In this document: positions 43,166 to 55,711 of the stretch, in pieces
Position numbering within the stretch: the stretch's first letter is position 1
How the letters are laid out: each line of letters opens with the position of its first letter
Assembly: GCF_003589595.1 (NCBI RefSeq)
Contig: NW_020653900.1
Location: forward strand, 3,101,345 to 3,165,344
DNA: 64,000 nucleotides
From: Hyposmocoma kahamanoa
Lineage: Eukaryota; Arthropoda; Insecta; Lepidoptera; Cosmopterigidae
Direction: 5' to 3'
Position numbers and translations under genes: made by a program
Notes under the pieces: generated by a model
What the model was told of the DNA's origin: nothing
Databases searched by the model: none
Seen by the model: only the letters and a program-made list of their open reading frames with translations

Positions 43166-43509
43166 TATAAGTACTATGCAAATTTGATTGTAAGGAAAGG
43201 AATACCTAGAAAAAAATTCTTTAAACAAAAATGCACAATAATATATTCAACGCACATGTCAGTTGGTTCTTTATCTCAGCAACAGTGGAATAGTAATTGC
43301 ATGGCATCGAGTATATAACCAGAAATAGAGATAAAATGTAATTTAATTTGTTTGAAAACTATTCTGCCAAATCATTACGGTGACAACTCGATTCACAATT
43401 TCGATTCACAATTTTCGGACGGGACGGACGTGTGGCGAATAGCTCTCATATTTTTAGTTTATTTGTTTGTTTCACCCGTTGCCAACTTCCAAGTGCGGTT
43501 CTGCAAGTT

Positions 43510-43760
43510 ATTTACTCTCGGACCCTCTCGTTTCGTCTTCCGTGGAGGTCGCTTAATGGTGGGCGCCATCTTGAGTCTGTCGCGACTGCCCTAGTTACAA
43601 TTGCGTGAGTGTTGCCTGCTGACGGTGTTGAGAGTCGGACCCTCTCTTATTATCTTGCGCTGAAGACCATTGAGCGGCGCCGCCATATTGGACTGTGCTC
43701 GTCTGTTTCACTCGCGCCTGTTGGGAACGGCGAACCATCGCGACGCGGCCGTTCTACCAT
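43510..43760 (+). repeat. Tandem units in the LINE 5' UTR
   Basis: CGGACCCTCTCG at 43520 and CGGACCCTCTCTT at 43637 head two related units about 117 bp apart; both continue with GGGCGCCATCTTG / GGCGCCGCCATATTGG and a GTCTGTCGCG/CTCGTCTG block. Repeated 5' UTR units are a known way for LINEs to carry promoter modules. Confidence 0.65.
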
Positions 43761-44197
43761 TGCGTGACATCAACTTTCCACTCTGTCTGGGCGCTGCTGT
43801 CGTGTGCCGTTTTGGAGGAACTAGTGTGGCCGCTTTTTGGAGTTTTGCGTGAGTCTCTTGAATTTATTGCTCTGTGTTGGATTTGAGCCTGCGGTGCGAA
43901 AACGCGAGTCCACCGTGTGTGCCGCTCGACCACGGAGTTTGGAACTGCCGTGGCGAAATAACTCGCTGCAAGCTACATTCGGTGACGTAGTACAGACGCT
44001 ACGTGTTGAAAGACGTCACGCGGCTACGCCGCTACGCTGCTACGACCGTTCTCCGATAGACACGATTTGACCAGCGACACGCGTCACCTGCCCGGTTGGA
44101 CATTGGAGAAAAAACGACCGTTAACTACTGAATTAAGAACTAGATCTTTAGAGTTATACAAAACAAAGCACCCGTAATTTGCGACTAAATCTGCAAA

Positions 44198-45428
44198 ATG
44201 GATTGCGTGGCTTGTAAAAAAAGAGCGACCGTCAGCGAACGAATTAAATGTTGCGTATGCAAAAAGAATTACCACTATGGTTGCTTAAACATAAAAAGTG
44301 ACGAGTATAGAAAACGCCAGCATGAATTTGATTTCTCCTGGTCTTGCCCTGAATGTAGAAACGTCACACGACGACACACTAAAAGAAACGACGATACTCC
44401 AGTGCGAAATGTCCACTATCCGCCGCCGAATTGCACATTAGTAAACACTACAAATTCACAGGATGAATCTCAGTCAGACCACAGTATTATGGGAGACACT
44501 TTGGACCCTGTACTATCTCACATCACTCAAGACACTACTGCAGTGAAAACTGTAAGCCCAGAAAGTTTGCCAACTTTACAACAGATTAGCGAATTACTGG
44601 ACAAAAAGTTAGAAAGCATGGAACAATCCATATTAGGTAAAATTGCGGCTTCATTAGAAGTTTCATTAGAGATGATTAAACAAGAATCTAAATCCCAATT
44701 AACACAAATAAATAAGATAACAACAGTACAAGAAAAACTTCTATCAGAAATAGATAAAATAAAGAAGGATGTAAAAATATTAGAAGACAAGAACAAAATG
44801 CTACAAGCGGAATTAGAATACGTTAAAAAACAATATGAACCTATTCGCAATACTGATATGCATAATAACAATTATAATCAGGATTTCATTCGCTTAAGCC
44901 AAAATAATAACCAGAAAGAGAGATATGAAAACAGTAAAAAAAATAGTTATTTATGGACTTGATGAACTGCAAGAAGACGACGAAGATTATTTAATTAGTA
45001 GAATAACCTACGCTTTTTATGAGATCGCTGGAATAGATATATCAGGATACGTGGAGGACATCGCCCGTTTAGGAAGGAAAGGTTACCGTCGGCCAGTAGT
45101 GGTTGAATTTATTAGCAAGAGGATAACGAGAAACATTTTGCAGAGTACTTACTGCTTTAGAAACTCAGGATTGCGTGTCGATAAATACTTAAATGAAGAA
45201 GGACGAGCTAAAAGAAAAAAGTTACAAGAACGTATGTATGACTCAAGAAAAAATGGACACCATGCAATAATTCGTGATGGTGAGTTAATAATAAATAGGA
45301 AAATTGTGCGGTTTCAGGAAGCACAACCAGAACAATATAATAACACCGAAGAAATAGCAATAACACAGAACAACAACACATTTCAGAATAGAAAACAACA
45401 AGATATCAATAATTCCTTTCGAAACTAA
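44198..45428 (+). pseudogene. LINE ORF1 (PHD finger, coiled coil, RNA-binding domain), one frameshift
   Basis: Nucleic-acid-binding chaperone of the retrotransposon. Residues 1-55 hold C-x2-C ... CCVCKKNYHYGCL ... CPEC, a PHD-like zinc finger. A long Lys/Glu-rich coiled coil lies at about 130-215. After an eight-A run at 44936-44943 the frame changes by one: upstream it ends ENSKKNSYLWT, and downstream it continues as KKIVIYGLDELQEDDEDYLI and VEDIARLGRKGYRRPVVVEF, a transposase-22-like RNA-binding domain. Without the frameshift the protein would be about 410 residues. Slippage on the A run, mutation or an assembly error could explain it. Confidence 0.85.
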
Positions 45429-48286
45429 TTTCAGTATTATAATACAAAATGTACAAAGCATATATAATAAAATTGATACATTGAATAGCCTTATGCAGAA
45501 ACACCAACACCAAGTTATATGCCTAACTGAAACATGGATCAAGGAGGCCCAGAAAGATTACATAAACATTGATGGATACGACATAGCTGCGACTTTCTGC
45601 AGACGTGAACGTCGAGGCGGCGGGGTGGCCATCCTCGTACGAGACGGGTATAGATATAGAATCCGGCAAGATATAATTGACTGTTCAGTGGAATATGTAG
45701 TGGAGTGTTGTGCCGTTGAGATTAAGCCAAATTTATTACTGATTAATATCTATAGGGCCGACCGTAACATAGAAATATTTTTTGATTTTATAATTAATGT
45801 TCTTTCTAAAGTAAAGTCAAATTGTCATTGTAAACATGTCGTCATCACCGGCGACTTCAATATCTGGGCTTCTAAAGATTCTAACAACTACAAAAGACTA
45901 CAGAATATTATGTTCGAATACGATCTACACCAAATAGTGAATAAACCCACAAGAGAAACGAGTACTAGTTCGTCGTGCATAGATCTATTATTTACAAATA
46001 ATAAGCATTTCAATATAGACGTTAAAGATTTGGGTATCAGCGATCATAAAATGATTACTTACAGTTTTAAACTATCTTCTCAAACTCAAACTCAAACTAG
46101 GCCCACTTACACCTATAGACGAAAATTTACAGAAAAAAATATTGCTTCATTTAAACAAGAACTAAGACTTACAAATTGGTACAATATATTGGCACCTGGA
46201 AATGATATCAATAAAAATTATAACCTTTTTGATAAAAAATTAATACAAATTTTAGATGCAAACATTCCACAAAAACGAATAATGTTTGCCACCAGGAATA
46301 AAAACACATGGTTAACTAAAGGAATCAAAACATCGTGTAAACACAAGAGACTTCTAAAAATAATAACAAATCAAAGTAACAATAAAGTTATAAAAAAACA
46401 TTATAAAACATTCTCTAAAATCCTCAAAAGAAGTATAAAATTGTCAAAAAATATTGCACATTCTAAAGCAATGAAATTATCAAAAAATAAAACAAAAACC
46501 ATGTGGAGGATAATAAACAAAATAACATCTAAACACAAACCCAAAAACCATCGTAATATAAAAATAAAACACAATAACAACAACGTTCAATGCCCACTAT
46601 CCGTGGCTAATATATTTAATCAATACTTTGCATCAGTAGGAAATACCCCGCTGCAGTCTGGTGGACTCGGAACGGCACCGCAAAGCACTCAAAGCATACC
46701 AGTAATAACACCTGTTGTAAATTCCATGTTCTTAAAACCTGTAACGGAGGGAGAGATCTATAACCTAATCCACCGCTTGCCCAATGTGCTTAGTTGTGGT
46801 ATTGATGGCATTCCACCAGTATTGATTAAGGCTTGTATACACGAACTAACTTCACCATTAACATTTTTAATAAATCAATCCTATAATGAAGGAACTTTCC
46901 CGGAGAAATTAAAAATAGCTAAAATTAAACCGATTTTCAAAAAAGGTACGAAAACTGACGACCCTAGCCAATATAGGCCTATAGCGCTGCTTCCCGTGTT
47001 ATCCAAACTGTTTGAAAAGACTATGACCAACCGAATCTATAATTTCTTAGAAACATATAACTTACTCGATGAAAATCAATACGGGTTTAGAAAAAAGCGA
47101 TCTACATCGGAGGCGGTATTTAAATATGTACAAGAGATTCTTAGCTATATCAATGATAAAAACTATGCTGTAGGAGTCCTTCTAGACATGTCAAAAGCGT
47201 ATGACAGAGTTTTCGCATGCAGTCCTTCTCGATAAACTGCATGGAGTAGGCATAAGGGGAATAGCGCTTCAATGGATTAAATCGTATCTATCCGACAGAA
47301 AACAATGTGTACTAATTGACCATCATGACGATGATACAGGCGAAATAAAAAGCGTACTTTCAGAAGTAGTTACCACCAATTGGTCCATCCCGCAAGGCAG
47401 TGTAATAGGGTGCATCTTGTTTATAATTTATATAAATGATTTGCCTAAGATTTCAAACACGCTAAGTATACTATTTGCCGATGATGTATCATTGTTATTC
47501 AAATGCAAAAACATCGACCACAATACTATAACTGAAATAAAAAATTCTTTCAATAATGTAAAAAACTGGCTTCTAGAACATAATCTAGAATTAAATTTCA
47601 ACAAAACGAAAATAATACAGTTTAAACCTTATCAAAAGCAACCATTAGATTTAAATACAATTATAAACAACCTCAGTATAGATGAAACAAACAATTTTAC
47701 ACTATTAGGAATAACATTAGATACACATTTAAATTGGAAAAATCATATCGATAACATAAAATCTAAATTATCAAAGTTTACTTATGCACTAACCGTTCTT
47801 AAAGCTAATACCAGGCGTGAATGTGCTCTATCGGCATACTATGCTTACGCTTACGCGTGGCTTCGTTATGGCGTAGTGATGTGGGGCCACAGCACTGAGG
47901 CAAATGATTTATTCATCTTGCAAAAGAAGTGTCTGCGCATCATAGACAACATACGCCCAAGGGACACGTGCAGGCCGCATTTTATAACTGACAAAATTCT
48001 AACATTTCCGTCTATATATATATTGGAAACTGTCATGTTTGTTAGAAAACATTTAAAATTTTTTGAATTTGTTGGAAGCGAACGTCGTAACACTAAACTA
48101 GTACTACCGATCCCGAAATTAGAAATGTTCAGGGAAAGCCCGCTCTACCGATGTATCTTAATTTATAATAAAATTCCGGACTTACTTAAGAAAGAAAATG
48201 ACAACATACTTAAAACAAAATTAAAGTGTCTCCTAACAAATAGGTGCTACTATAGCGTAAGAGACTTCATGGAATCTACTCTCTAG
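45427..48286 (+). pseudogene. LINE ORF2 (endonuclease + reverse transcriptase), one frameshift
   Basis: About 950 residues. The endonuclease starts with NVQSIYNKIDTLNSL-type sequence upstream of 45481 and has LTETWIKEAQ, HVVITGDFNIW and LGISDHKMITY (APE-type catalytic motifs). The RT has GIDGIPPVLIKACI, PIALLPVLSKLFEK, YGFRKKRSTSEAV, LLDMSKAYDRV, IPQGSVIGCILFIIYINDLP, and the catalytic FADD. One extra T in the T-run at 47210-47213 shifts the frame (the first frame ends 47235; the second runs 47201-48286). No ATG is visible at the true start, so translation may reinitiate after the ORF1 stop, which the reading frame overlaps. Confidence 0.9.
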
Positions 48287-48446
48287 TTTTAACTCTTGTA
48301 TAACCTCTATTTTAAGAACCTACGTTTATATCCTGCTGTTTATGTACAATTCACTTTGCTACACCCCGACGGGATATGTTTGTACTTAGTATGTAATGCT
48401 TGTACCAACATTATTTGCAATAAATAAATAAAATAAAATAAAATAA

Positions 48447-49094
48447 CTGCGCTTCGATTGGCCAGACCAAATTCGTAACAATTGACGGGAGTCGTCAATT
48501 GTTTCACTTCACATCGACCAGTTTAATTTGAGCTTTGCTATAATATTTGAAAATTGAAAAATTAATATTTAATTACTCATGAAATGTGATTCTGTTTGTT
48601 TTGTAATTAGATGTTTAGCTGTTTTTCCCACACCACCGAACGGATCAGCCCCCCATTGTTAGAGATAGTTTATATAGCGTAGAGTTTATTACAATAAATA
48701 CAGAATATTTTTGGAATATAAGGAGACGTATACATAGGTCTGTTGTTGGCGCTGTACTATTTCAGTTTTCTAATTTGTGATTTCAGCGCATATCTAAAAG
48801 TGATATAAGGCTCATTTGCATGATGAGTTGCTAGGGATGAATGGCCCTTATTTCGTCTCTATTTCTGGTTACACACTCGATGTTGCCTGGTAATCTGCCG
48901 CATAATGAACATTAACACGTAACTAATTTTCTATAACGTTGTTTTAGGTATTTATACGTACTTGTGTCCGTGCTGTGGGTGCACATGTACCGTTCAATTT
49001 AACCTGCTACACAATCAGCCACATTCCCAGTACTACGTGAGTTGCCGTTAAATGTTATACTAGATTTTAATTAGCACATATCGAAATATAGGGT
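48447..49094. other. Intergenic, no gene seen
   Basis: No supported feature. Confidence 0.4.
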
Positions 49095-49427
49095 TGTAAC
49101 GGAGCGTTAGTTCCAAACGACGCCGCTAGATAGCATTGATCACTTTGAAGCTATTTTTAAAACGCGGTGCTAAGATTTTCCTTCCGCACTATAAGTAGTT
49201 CAGCAAAGTATGTATTGTTGAATCGGATTTCCATGTGTATACGGCTCACTCTGAACTATGTTGGATATTTACTGACTACGGGCTGTGTACGAGAACCTAC
49301 CGGACCTTCCGTTACGCCTTTTTTGTGCTGCCACCAATAAAGATCCGCTTATTCGTTTACTAAGCGAGATTTTTTTTCTTTCACTAACGAAACGAGCCTT
49401 TGCCACGTCCTCCTGGATTCCGTTATA
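49095..49427 (+). repeat. 5' LTR of a Ty3/gypsy-like element
   Basis: Begins TGTAACGGAGCG and ends TTCCGTTATA (originally ACA by comparison with the second copy). An AATAAA-type signal (CCAATAAAGATCCGC) precedes CTTTCACTAACGAAACGAGC. A truncated copy of the last 143 bp is at 52351-52493, ending CCCGTTACA. Confidence 0.8.
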
Positions 49428-49431
49428 TCTC

Positions 49432-49450
49432 TGGCGACCAACGTGAGGTA
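49432..49450 (+). promoter_or_regulatory. Primer binding site candidate
   Basis: TGGCGACCAACGTGAGG starts four bases after the LTR, as expected for a tRNA-primed retrotransposon. The tRNA is not assigned. Confidence 0.65.
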
Positions 49451-49571
49451 CAGGAATCTCAATCTGGAGAATAATTCTGGAAGACCATACCATAAGACAT
49501 AGACCACCTAAGGCAAAGAAAACGCTTAAGTACCTGTAAAGAAGAAACATAAATCAATAAACATAGTAAAC

Positions 49572-50473
49572 ATGACTTCAGTTAATATGACCACTGAACA
49601 GCTAATAGATGCTGTCAACCATAACATCGGCAACCGTGGAAGCCATCCAGCAGCAGGTACTACCAGTTCGATCTCATTTGCTAATGCTAATTTTATCTTC
49701 GATGGAGCCAGGAACCCAGACAAAGTGAAGGAGTTTCTTACTACTGCTTCAATTTATTAGAAGGTGTAGAAAATATCTGATCAGGTTGCTTTGCAAACGC
49801 TGCCGCTTGTACTAAAGGGCGAAGCTTCGACTTGTTGGTTGGATATCAAGGATAGCATTTACACATGAGTGGAGTTCGGAAAACGCTTACATCACGCCTT
49901 CGCGCCGAATAAACCCGGATATTTTGTATTTCAAGAAATATTTGCTTGTAGGTAACCTGACAACATGTTAACAGAATCGCTCATCGCTAAGAACCGAGCA
50001 TTAGATGAGGGACATCAACTAGACATCATCTACGGTCAACTCAATATAAACATTCGCGAGAAAGTGTCCCGCGACAGTGTCTATTCCTTTAATGACCTGT
50101 TGCAGGCAGCCTGTGGCATCGAGTCGACATTAAAAGAGAAACCAAACCAACTAGTTATAATAATATCCAACAAAACCCAAATGAGACGCAAACAGGGAAG
50201 AAGGCACGGTGTGGATATTGTAGAGTGGGTGGCCACACCATCGAACAATGCCGCAAACTCCATTGAATAATGCTGCAAACGCATTAGAGTTCAAGGGTTA
50301 CAACTACGAGCTAGTGAACCTGTGAGGGATATAAAAACCGAACCAGCTGCCCCTTCCCCGTCTCAACCAGCATTCTCTTGTTCAGGCTGTGGTTCGCCTG
50401 GAGTCATACATAGTAGATGCCCTAAATGCCCAGCTACAAACCCGACACGTACAAAAGCTGACCGTATGTATTT
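49572..50473 (+). pseudogene. Ty3/gypsy-like gag remnant
   Basis: Capsid precursor of a retrotransposon. The first frame (49572-49760) has ISFANANFIFDGARNPDKVK; after a stop, SDQVALQTLPLVLKGEA and WLDIKDSI; then from 49965 IAKNRALDEGHQLDIIYGQL and FNDLLQAACGIESTLKEK; and near 50370-50460 a zinc knuckle CSGCGSPGVIHSRCPKCP. Several stops and frameshifts. Protease and reverse transcriptase are not seen, because a mariner fragment follows at once. Confidence 0.8.
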
Positions 50474-50498
50474 TTGTGCTTTAAATATCAAGTCCGAT

Positions 50499-51135
50499 GT
50501 TATTATGTCCCACACCAAATTTGACGCCCCTTCGTTGAATCTGGTAAGCATGGCGTTGCAGCAAGTGACGCGATCCGTTTTTTTACCTCAGTCAAATTGT
50601 GTAGGATCCACCGAGAGTACATCTTTTTCACACCCAAATGTTTGTGTAATATTGATTGTATTTGACTCATACGTATGCCTAAAGATGCCCGAATTTCATG
50701 GTATGTCACATGCCTGTCTTTTTGATCATACGGCGCACAGAATCCAAAAACATGGATTCTTCACAGTAGTGGACGGGCGACCATCACGAAGTTCGTCAAT
50801 ATCAAATGTCAAATTTTGCAAACCAGTTATAAATAGTCGTCTTGTATGGTGCTTCATCGCCAAAAGCAGTTTGAAGCCGGGCGAAGCTCCGCTGAGCTGT
50901 GAATTTACACTTAAAGTAGTCGTAGAAAATCATACTACGAAAATTTTACGAGTTAAATCCAAGGTGATGTAGACAACCAATTTCTAAAATGCCGCCACAA
51001 TGTAAAAACAAGTGACAGTCATATAAAACAAACTGTATTCTATAGCCAAAGAGTTCCATTTTCAAATGTTGTAATTACTTTTTAAATATTGTTTATGTAA
51101 GTGGCCAGTTCCGGAAACTTATAGTGTGCCGTATG
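50499..51135 (-). pseudogene. mariner element, copy 4, truncated
   Basis: On the minus strand: right end CATACGGCACACTATAAG, leader, broken N-terminal domain (CRSSFARL-like), then MTYHEIRASLGIRMSQIQSI and HNLTEVKKRIASLAATPCLP, stopping before the catalytic triad at about 50499. It sits inside the gypsy-like element, between gag and the LTR remnant. Confidence 0.9.
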
Positions 51136-52224
51136 TATAATCGTAGAAAGAGCTGCAATGACGACATAGTACAATTTGGTAAAATATAGAACATGAAATT
51201 AGCAAATAAAAAAAAAGTTTTGTGTGTCATTCAACTTGCGGGAACTTTCACAACTATTTAAGTACGCTTAATGTGATTAGGAAGCAATAATCTTTGATTT
51301 ATAATAAAAATGTTCACATTTAAAATTACGTAACGGATTTTTTATATCGAGAGCGCGGCCAAGCCGAGGGTGGACTGGCATGAAGAGGTTATGGCGCTGA
51401 CTGTCAGAGTCGGCGGCCGCCGGTGCCGGTTACCACGCCGCGAGTGGGGACACTCAATTTCCGCCATCATTCGAAAATGCAACGTAAGCTGCCATAGATT
51501 TAACCAATTTTGTCAATGGTAAATCATGGTTTTAATGTTTTAAAATCAATTATTATTTAAAAATATGATATATTTGTTGAAGATAATATTTGTGTTCAAT
51601 TTTTAATACTATTAAATTTAAAAAAGATTTATTAATAAATAATTTAACAACGTTGTAACGTTCCGTCACAATGTCTTAAGCGTTACAGTCCCAGTCAGTA
51701 TCTGCAACAAAATAGTAACTACAATATTGTGCTACCAGAGGCTAGAGAAAACAGAACCCTGCTCGGTGTAGGCTTTATCCGAGATGCTGGCATGATCCTC
51801 AACGTACATGGTCATTTATTGATGCTCCCTACACTACTTACGATCTGATGGAAGAAGAGCGTGACGGTTTCTCGGTGGCTCGTGTGAAATGTGCAGCAAC
51901 GCCATTTTTTTTTCCTTCCACCTGGACGGAATCAACCTTGACAGTTTAGATGATGACAAAAAGCAGCAACTAATAAATTTATATAAATTAAAATATAAAT
52001 GTATTTTAGGATCTGTGTAAACCGAACGAGGCATCAACAACCTTAGCCGAACATTGCAAAAACACTGATAACCATAATTCAATCCCAGTACCATCCTGTA
52101 GACTCTAACCATTAAGAAGAGACATTCTTAAGAAAGAAAGAAAGTGATTGAGAAAATGCTAATAGATAATCTCAGTACAGAGTACTAAAAAAACCGACCT
52201 CAAAAGTACGTGGAATTACATCTA
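51136..52224. other. Intergenic, no gene seen
   Basis: No recognisable pol sequence between the mariner and the LTR remnant; AT-rich. Confidence 0.4.
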
Positions 52225-52331
52225 TTTGCCAAGTTTTATTGAAATATCCCCTAGTTTTATTGAAATATCCCCTAGTTCGCCACTATACAGGACTTGATAC
52301 CGTAGATAATAAAAATCGGTTCTCACTAATC
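52225..52331 (+). repeat. Dispersed repeat H, copy 2, with internal 21-bp duplication
   Basis: Matches 3003-3113 (AGTTCGCCACTATACAGGAC, AATAAAAATCGGTTCTCACT). Its 5' part is duplicated in tandem: TTTTATTGAAATATCCCCTAG occurs at 52234 and 52255. Confidence 0.8.
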
Positions 52332-52350
52332 AAAGTATATGCGTACGAGA

Positions 52351-52493
52351 TGTGTACGAGAACGTACCGGACCTTCCGTTACACTTTTTGTGTATTGCCA
52401 CCAATAAACTTCCGCTTATTTGTTTATTAAGCGCGTTTTTCTTCTTTCACTGACTAAACGAGCCTTTGCCACGACCTCCTCGACCCCGTTACA
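52351..52493 (+). repeat. 3' LTR remnant of the gypsy-like element
   Basis: From TGTGTACGAGAACGTACCGG to CCCGTTACA it matches 49284-49427 with about 80 to 90 percent identity by eye. Its upstream part is missing. Confidence 0.8.
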
Positions 52494-53919
52494 GGGTAGT
52501 TATACAAGGTTATTTTTAAAATACTAACAACCTTGCAGGACTACATTATTAACATCATAAGCAACTAGTGGTGTTCTTGTAAAAAAAATAGATATTAATG
52601 TATCTATTTATATTTTGTATCTTTATCTTGTGTTTGTTCATGTATCTTTTTATTAATATGTATTTGATATATCGAAACGTTACATCGTAATTTTACGATA
52701 TATCGGAAGGAAGGAAATTTTACTAAGAGTAAATAAGTGAAACCACCAGTTTTGACACAACGATCAAATATATTTCTAACTTTATGTAATTCATTATTGT
52801 GATAATGTACAGGTAGGGTACAATAAAAGCTTAAATACTAGGAAATAAAAGTAGGATTTTTAAATTAGATTAATAAAATTGGGTCCCCGCGGCAAGGTGC
52901 CCAAGATGCTGGCATCGTTTCCCCTTTGTTTGGCTATGCTAATGCGTTGGGCAAGGTAGCTACCGGTTCTTAGGTTTCCCAGACAGTCTATTAATATCTA
53001 TATGTATTTCTTCAATTACTGGATCCCAACACAATAATATCGCCCGCACACAAGCAATATTATTATGTGAGTGCGGCTAGCAAATGAGAATATAACCACT
53101 ACATTACACTGTCAGATGATCAGCGAATCAGTGCTCGAAGTGCGTTTCATTTCTGGGGGCCTACCACAACCTCTTAAAACAATATTACTTTAACCTTACA
53201 TTGACTTTTCGTACCATAACGCGCTTAAAGTAAGCTTATTTGAAATGTTAGAAGTTCGTACTATGACGCGACTTTGACAGTAAAGTAATATTGCCCTTAT
53301 GTCAAATTTAGTAATCTTAAAATAGTTACACGAATGCAATGGAAACAATATTATTTTCAGTTTTATTGTTTTGATATCGATTTGTAATGATTAAAAGTTA
53401 TGTTGAACTTATTTATTTACGTATATTTCTTCAATATTTAGTTTTTTTTGCTATATTCGCTGTATAATTGCTATAACAGTGAGAGTATAATATCATTGTG
53501 CTATAGTGTGAAACTACAGACCCCCTATCATCTTCATCTCTCTCATTATACGTTTTCAGGAAACGCCCTTACTTTTCCTTCTTTAAAGAGTTCCAACTAA
53601 TATTTAATATAATATTAGTGTCTAAATTACTTAAATTAGCCATTATAAGCTACTTCTCGCAATTTGACAATTTATCCACTTTTCATGTCTGATCTCCAGA
53701 CCTTGGCATTATGCTATTCATTTTTCCAATGATAATTACGTACTATTTAATCAATTTCACTTTATGCACTTATTTATTTCGTATTTAATATTTTTATACG
53801 TTGACATTGATTTATGGATCTGTTACTCCTCTACAATCTGTTCTTCCATAGATTATCCTATAAATTATATAATAAACTATATAATTCCTTTGATATGCAA
53901 TTTTAGCAGTAGAAGCGTT
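52494..53919. other. Intergenic, no gene seen
   Basis: AT-rich with no recognised feature. Confidence 0.4.
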
Positions 53920-54035
53920 TCCGCTTCTGGCATCTCACATTTTGGCTCCTCATTTCAAATTCAAAATTGGCTATTCGAATGTCGATGCTCTCTCTCGCTC
54001 TACCAATCGCTCGTCTTTCTTGTATTGACCTTGGA
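53920..54035 (+). pseudogene. Possible Ty3/gypsy pol fragment
   Basis: One frame reads SHILAPHFKFKIGYSNVDALSRS; the NVDALSRS end resembles the conserved NADALSRL at the end of gypsy RNase H. Isolated and short, so weak. Confidence 0.35.
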
Positions 54036-55426
54036 GGCATCTTGGTCTTCACCAGATCTAGTAAATATACGAAGTCTCACCTTTTCGAAGCCCTACACCT
54101 GGCCTTACTACTACCGCGCTTACGCGCCTGACTGATGACCATTTCCTCGATTGCCTCACGCTAAACCTGGTCTTCACGTTTACTCTCGTCCTACCTGGAC
54201 TGTGTGCTTCACCTTCACCAAGCGAGTTTGGAGCGGCAAGAGTAACTGAAGCCGACGCTTAAGATGAAGTACAACTCCACCTCCGAGCACAAAGTGATAT
54301 AATCCACTGCTGCACTACCACCGCCGTCTCGTCGTCATTCCTCGGTGCCCTCTGGTTCCGCTCTACAGCCGCTATTCTTACAACCTCGCTGCTCTTCGGT
54401 TCTGCACCTCTGTCCTCAGTCACCATAAGTGCTGAGGCCTCCAACTCCGTGTCTCCATCTTCTCCTATTTTCACTTTCACACTACACTTACATTGCCCAC
54501 TATACCACGTCCTAATACTCTCAGTTTCTTTCCACCACGACCTTCTAGCTTTCTACTTCCACATTGCTACAAAACATGATAAATATACCAAAAATGTAAG
54601 TTTTTTGTTTCATCCGACTTCTTTAGATTTGTATTTGGTAGAATAAGTTCAAACGTGCAAGCGTCCTCTGACGACTTCCGCTTTTTACACAGAGTTATCT
54701 CCGTTTAGAGCGATCTATTTCAATTTTTTCATTTTTGTATGAAAATAGAATCTGACGAATTATTGAACTCATGGAACAAAAGTTGTTGTTTATGATTTTT
54801 GTAATACAGTCCTGTGAAGTTCTTAGTACTTTCAATTATTTATTTGTGCAATAAGGTTGTCACTAGACCGATACTTTGATGTCGCTTGTAAATGTAAGCG
54901 ACATCATGTATCGTCCCGCAAGTCGCGCAATATCGTTGAGTGGTGTGTGTTGATCTAGTGGCAATCCTAGTGCACAATTAAATAATGTAGACCAACGTAC
55001 GTAAAGTACGGGTAGTTCGAAAACTAGCACGGTTAGAAGATGTTGACTCCAGCCTTTTCAGTCCCTTCGAGTCTGTACACGTTGCAATACGTCCAAATGT
55101 CGTGGTAAATAAAATATATTTAAATTATAATGAAGTCTCTTAATGTCGTTACATCGGTATATTTTAAAATGACAAAGTAACAAAATCACTACCCATAGGT
55201 TTTGTTATAGTTTTTCAAAGTACAGTTTGGTTTCTATGATATTTTTTATTATATAAATATTGTAAATGATAAGTATGTACAATTGTTTATTTACAAAGAG
55301 CAACCCCTACACTTTCTTTTCTGTCTTCTTGAGACATCTGCCTCACGAGTGAGTGGAGGTGTTTAATCTATTTGACGATTTCAAGTGCAGTTAACTTACT
55401 GATCTATGAAGTAAAGACACTTAGCA
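54036..55426. other. Intergenic, no gene seen
   Basis: Pyrimidine-rich stretch with several frames at 54040-54500 but no recognisable domain. No supported gene. Confidence 0.4.
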
Positions 55427-55656
55427 ATAGAATAATAATACAAATATGGTAACTCTATACAAACGTAGCAGCACGGCTTATATGCACATTCGCATAATGA
55501 TGAAAGGCGCGTGGAAATGATCAACGCTTTGCAACTCGAACGCACTACGAGAGTATGCGAATGTGTGCGTCCGTACAAGGCACGCAACGAGCGCGCACAC
55601 AAATAAGACACGCTGTTACGTTTCTATGGAGTTACCACGCTTATATTATTATACCA
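55427..55656. mobile_element. MITE-like element (family F), copy 2
   Basis: Left TAGAATAATAATACAAATATGG, AACGTAGCAGCACGGCTTAT; right CTGTTACGTTTCTATGGAGT and TTATATTATTATACC as reverse complement. Shares end sequences with 42890-43165 but lacks the (GGTAT) expansion. Confidence 0.75.
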
Positions 55657-55711
55657 TGACACTAGTTTGAAGTACTTTGACCTTGTTAATAATGGTGTCT
55701 TCTTTTTGCAG

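Larger units (their letters stand above)
43400..48446 (+). mobile_element. Nearly complete non-LTR retrotransposon (CR1/jockey group)
   Basis: Contains a GC-rich 5' UTR with repeated units (43510-43760), ORF1 (44198-45428) with PHD-type finger and coiled coil, ORF2 (about 45427-48286) with endonuclease and reverse transcriptase, and a short 3' UTR ending in (AAATA)n at 48421-48446. Only two one-base frameshifts interrupt it. This is the youngest-looking large element here. The 5' boundary is approximate. Confidence 0.85.

Noticed and set aside
43670..44070. Several frames in the LINE 5' UTR
   Set aside because: GC-rich 5' UTR gives long open frames; no domain.
54259..54646. Frames on both strands in the CT-rich stretch
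   Set aside because: Composition-driven openness with no recognisable protein.
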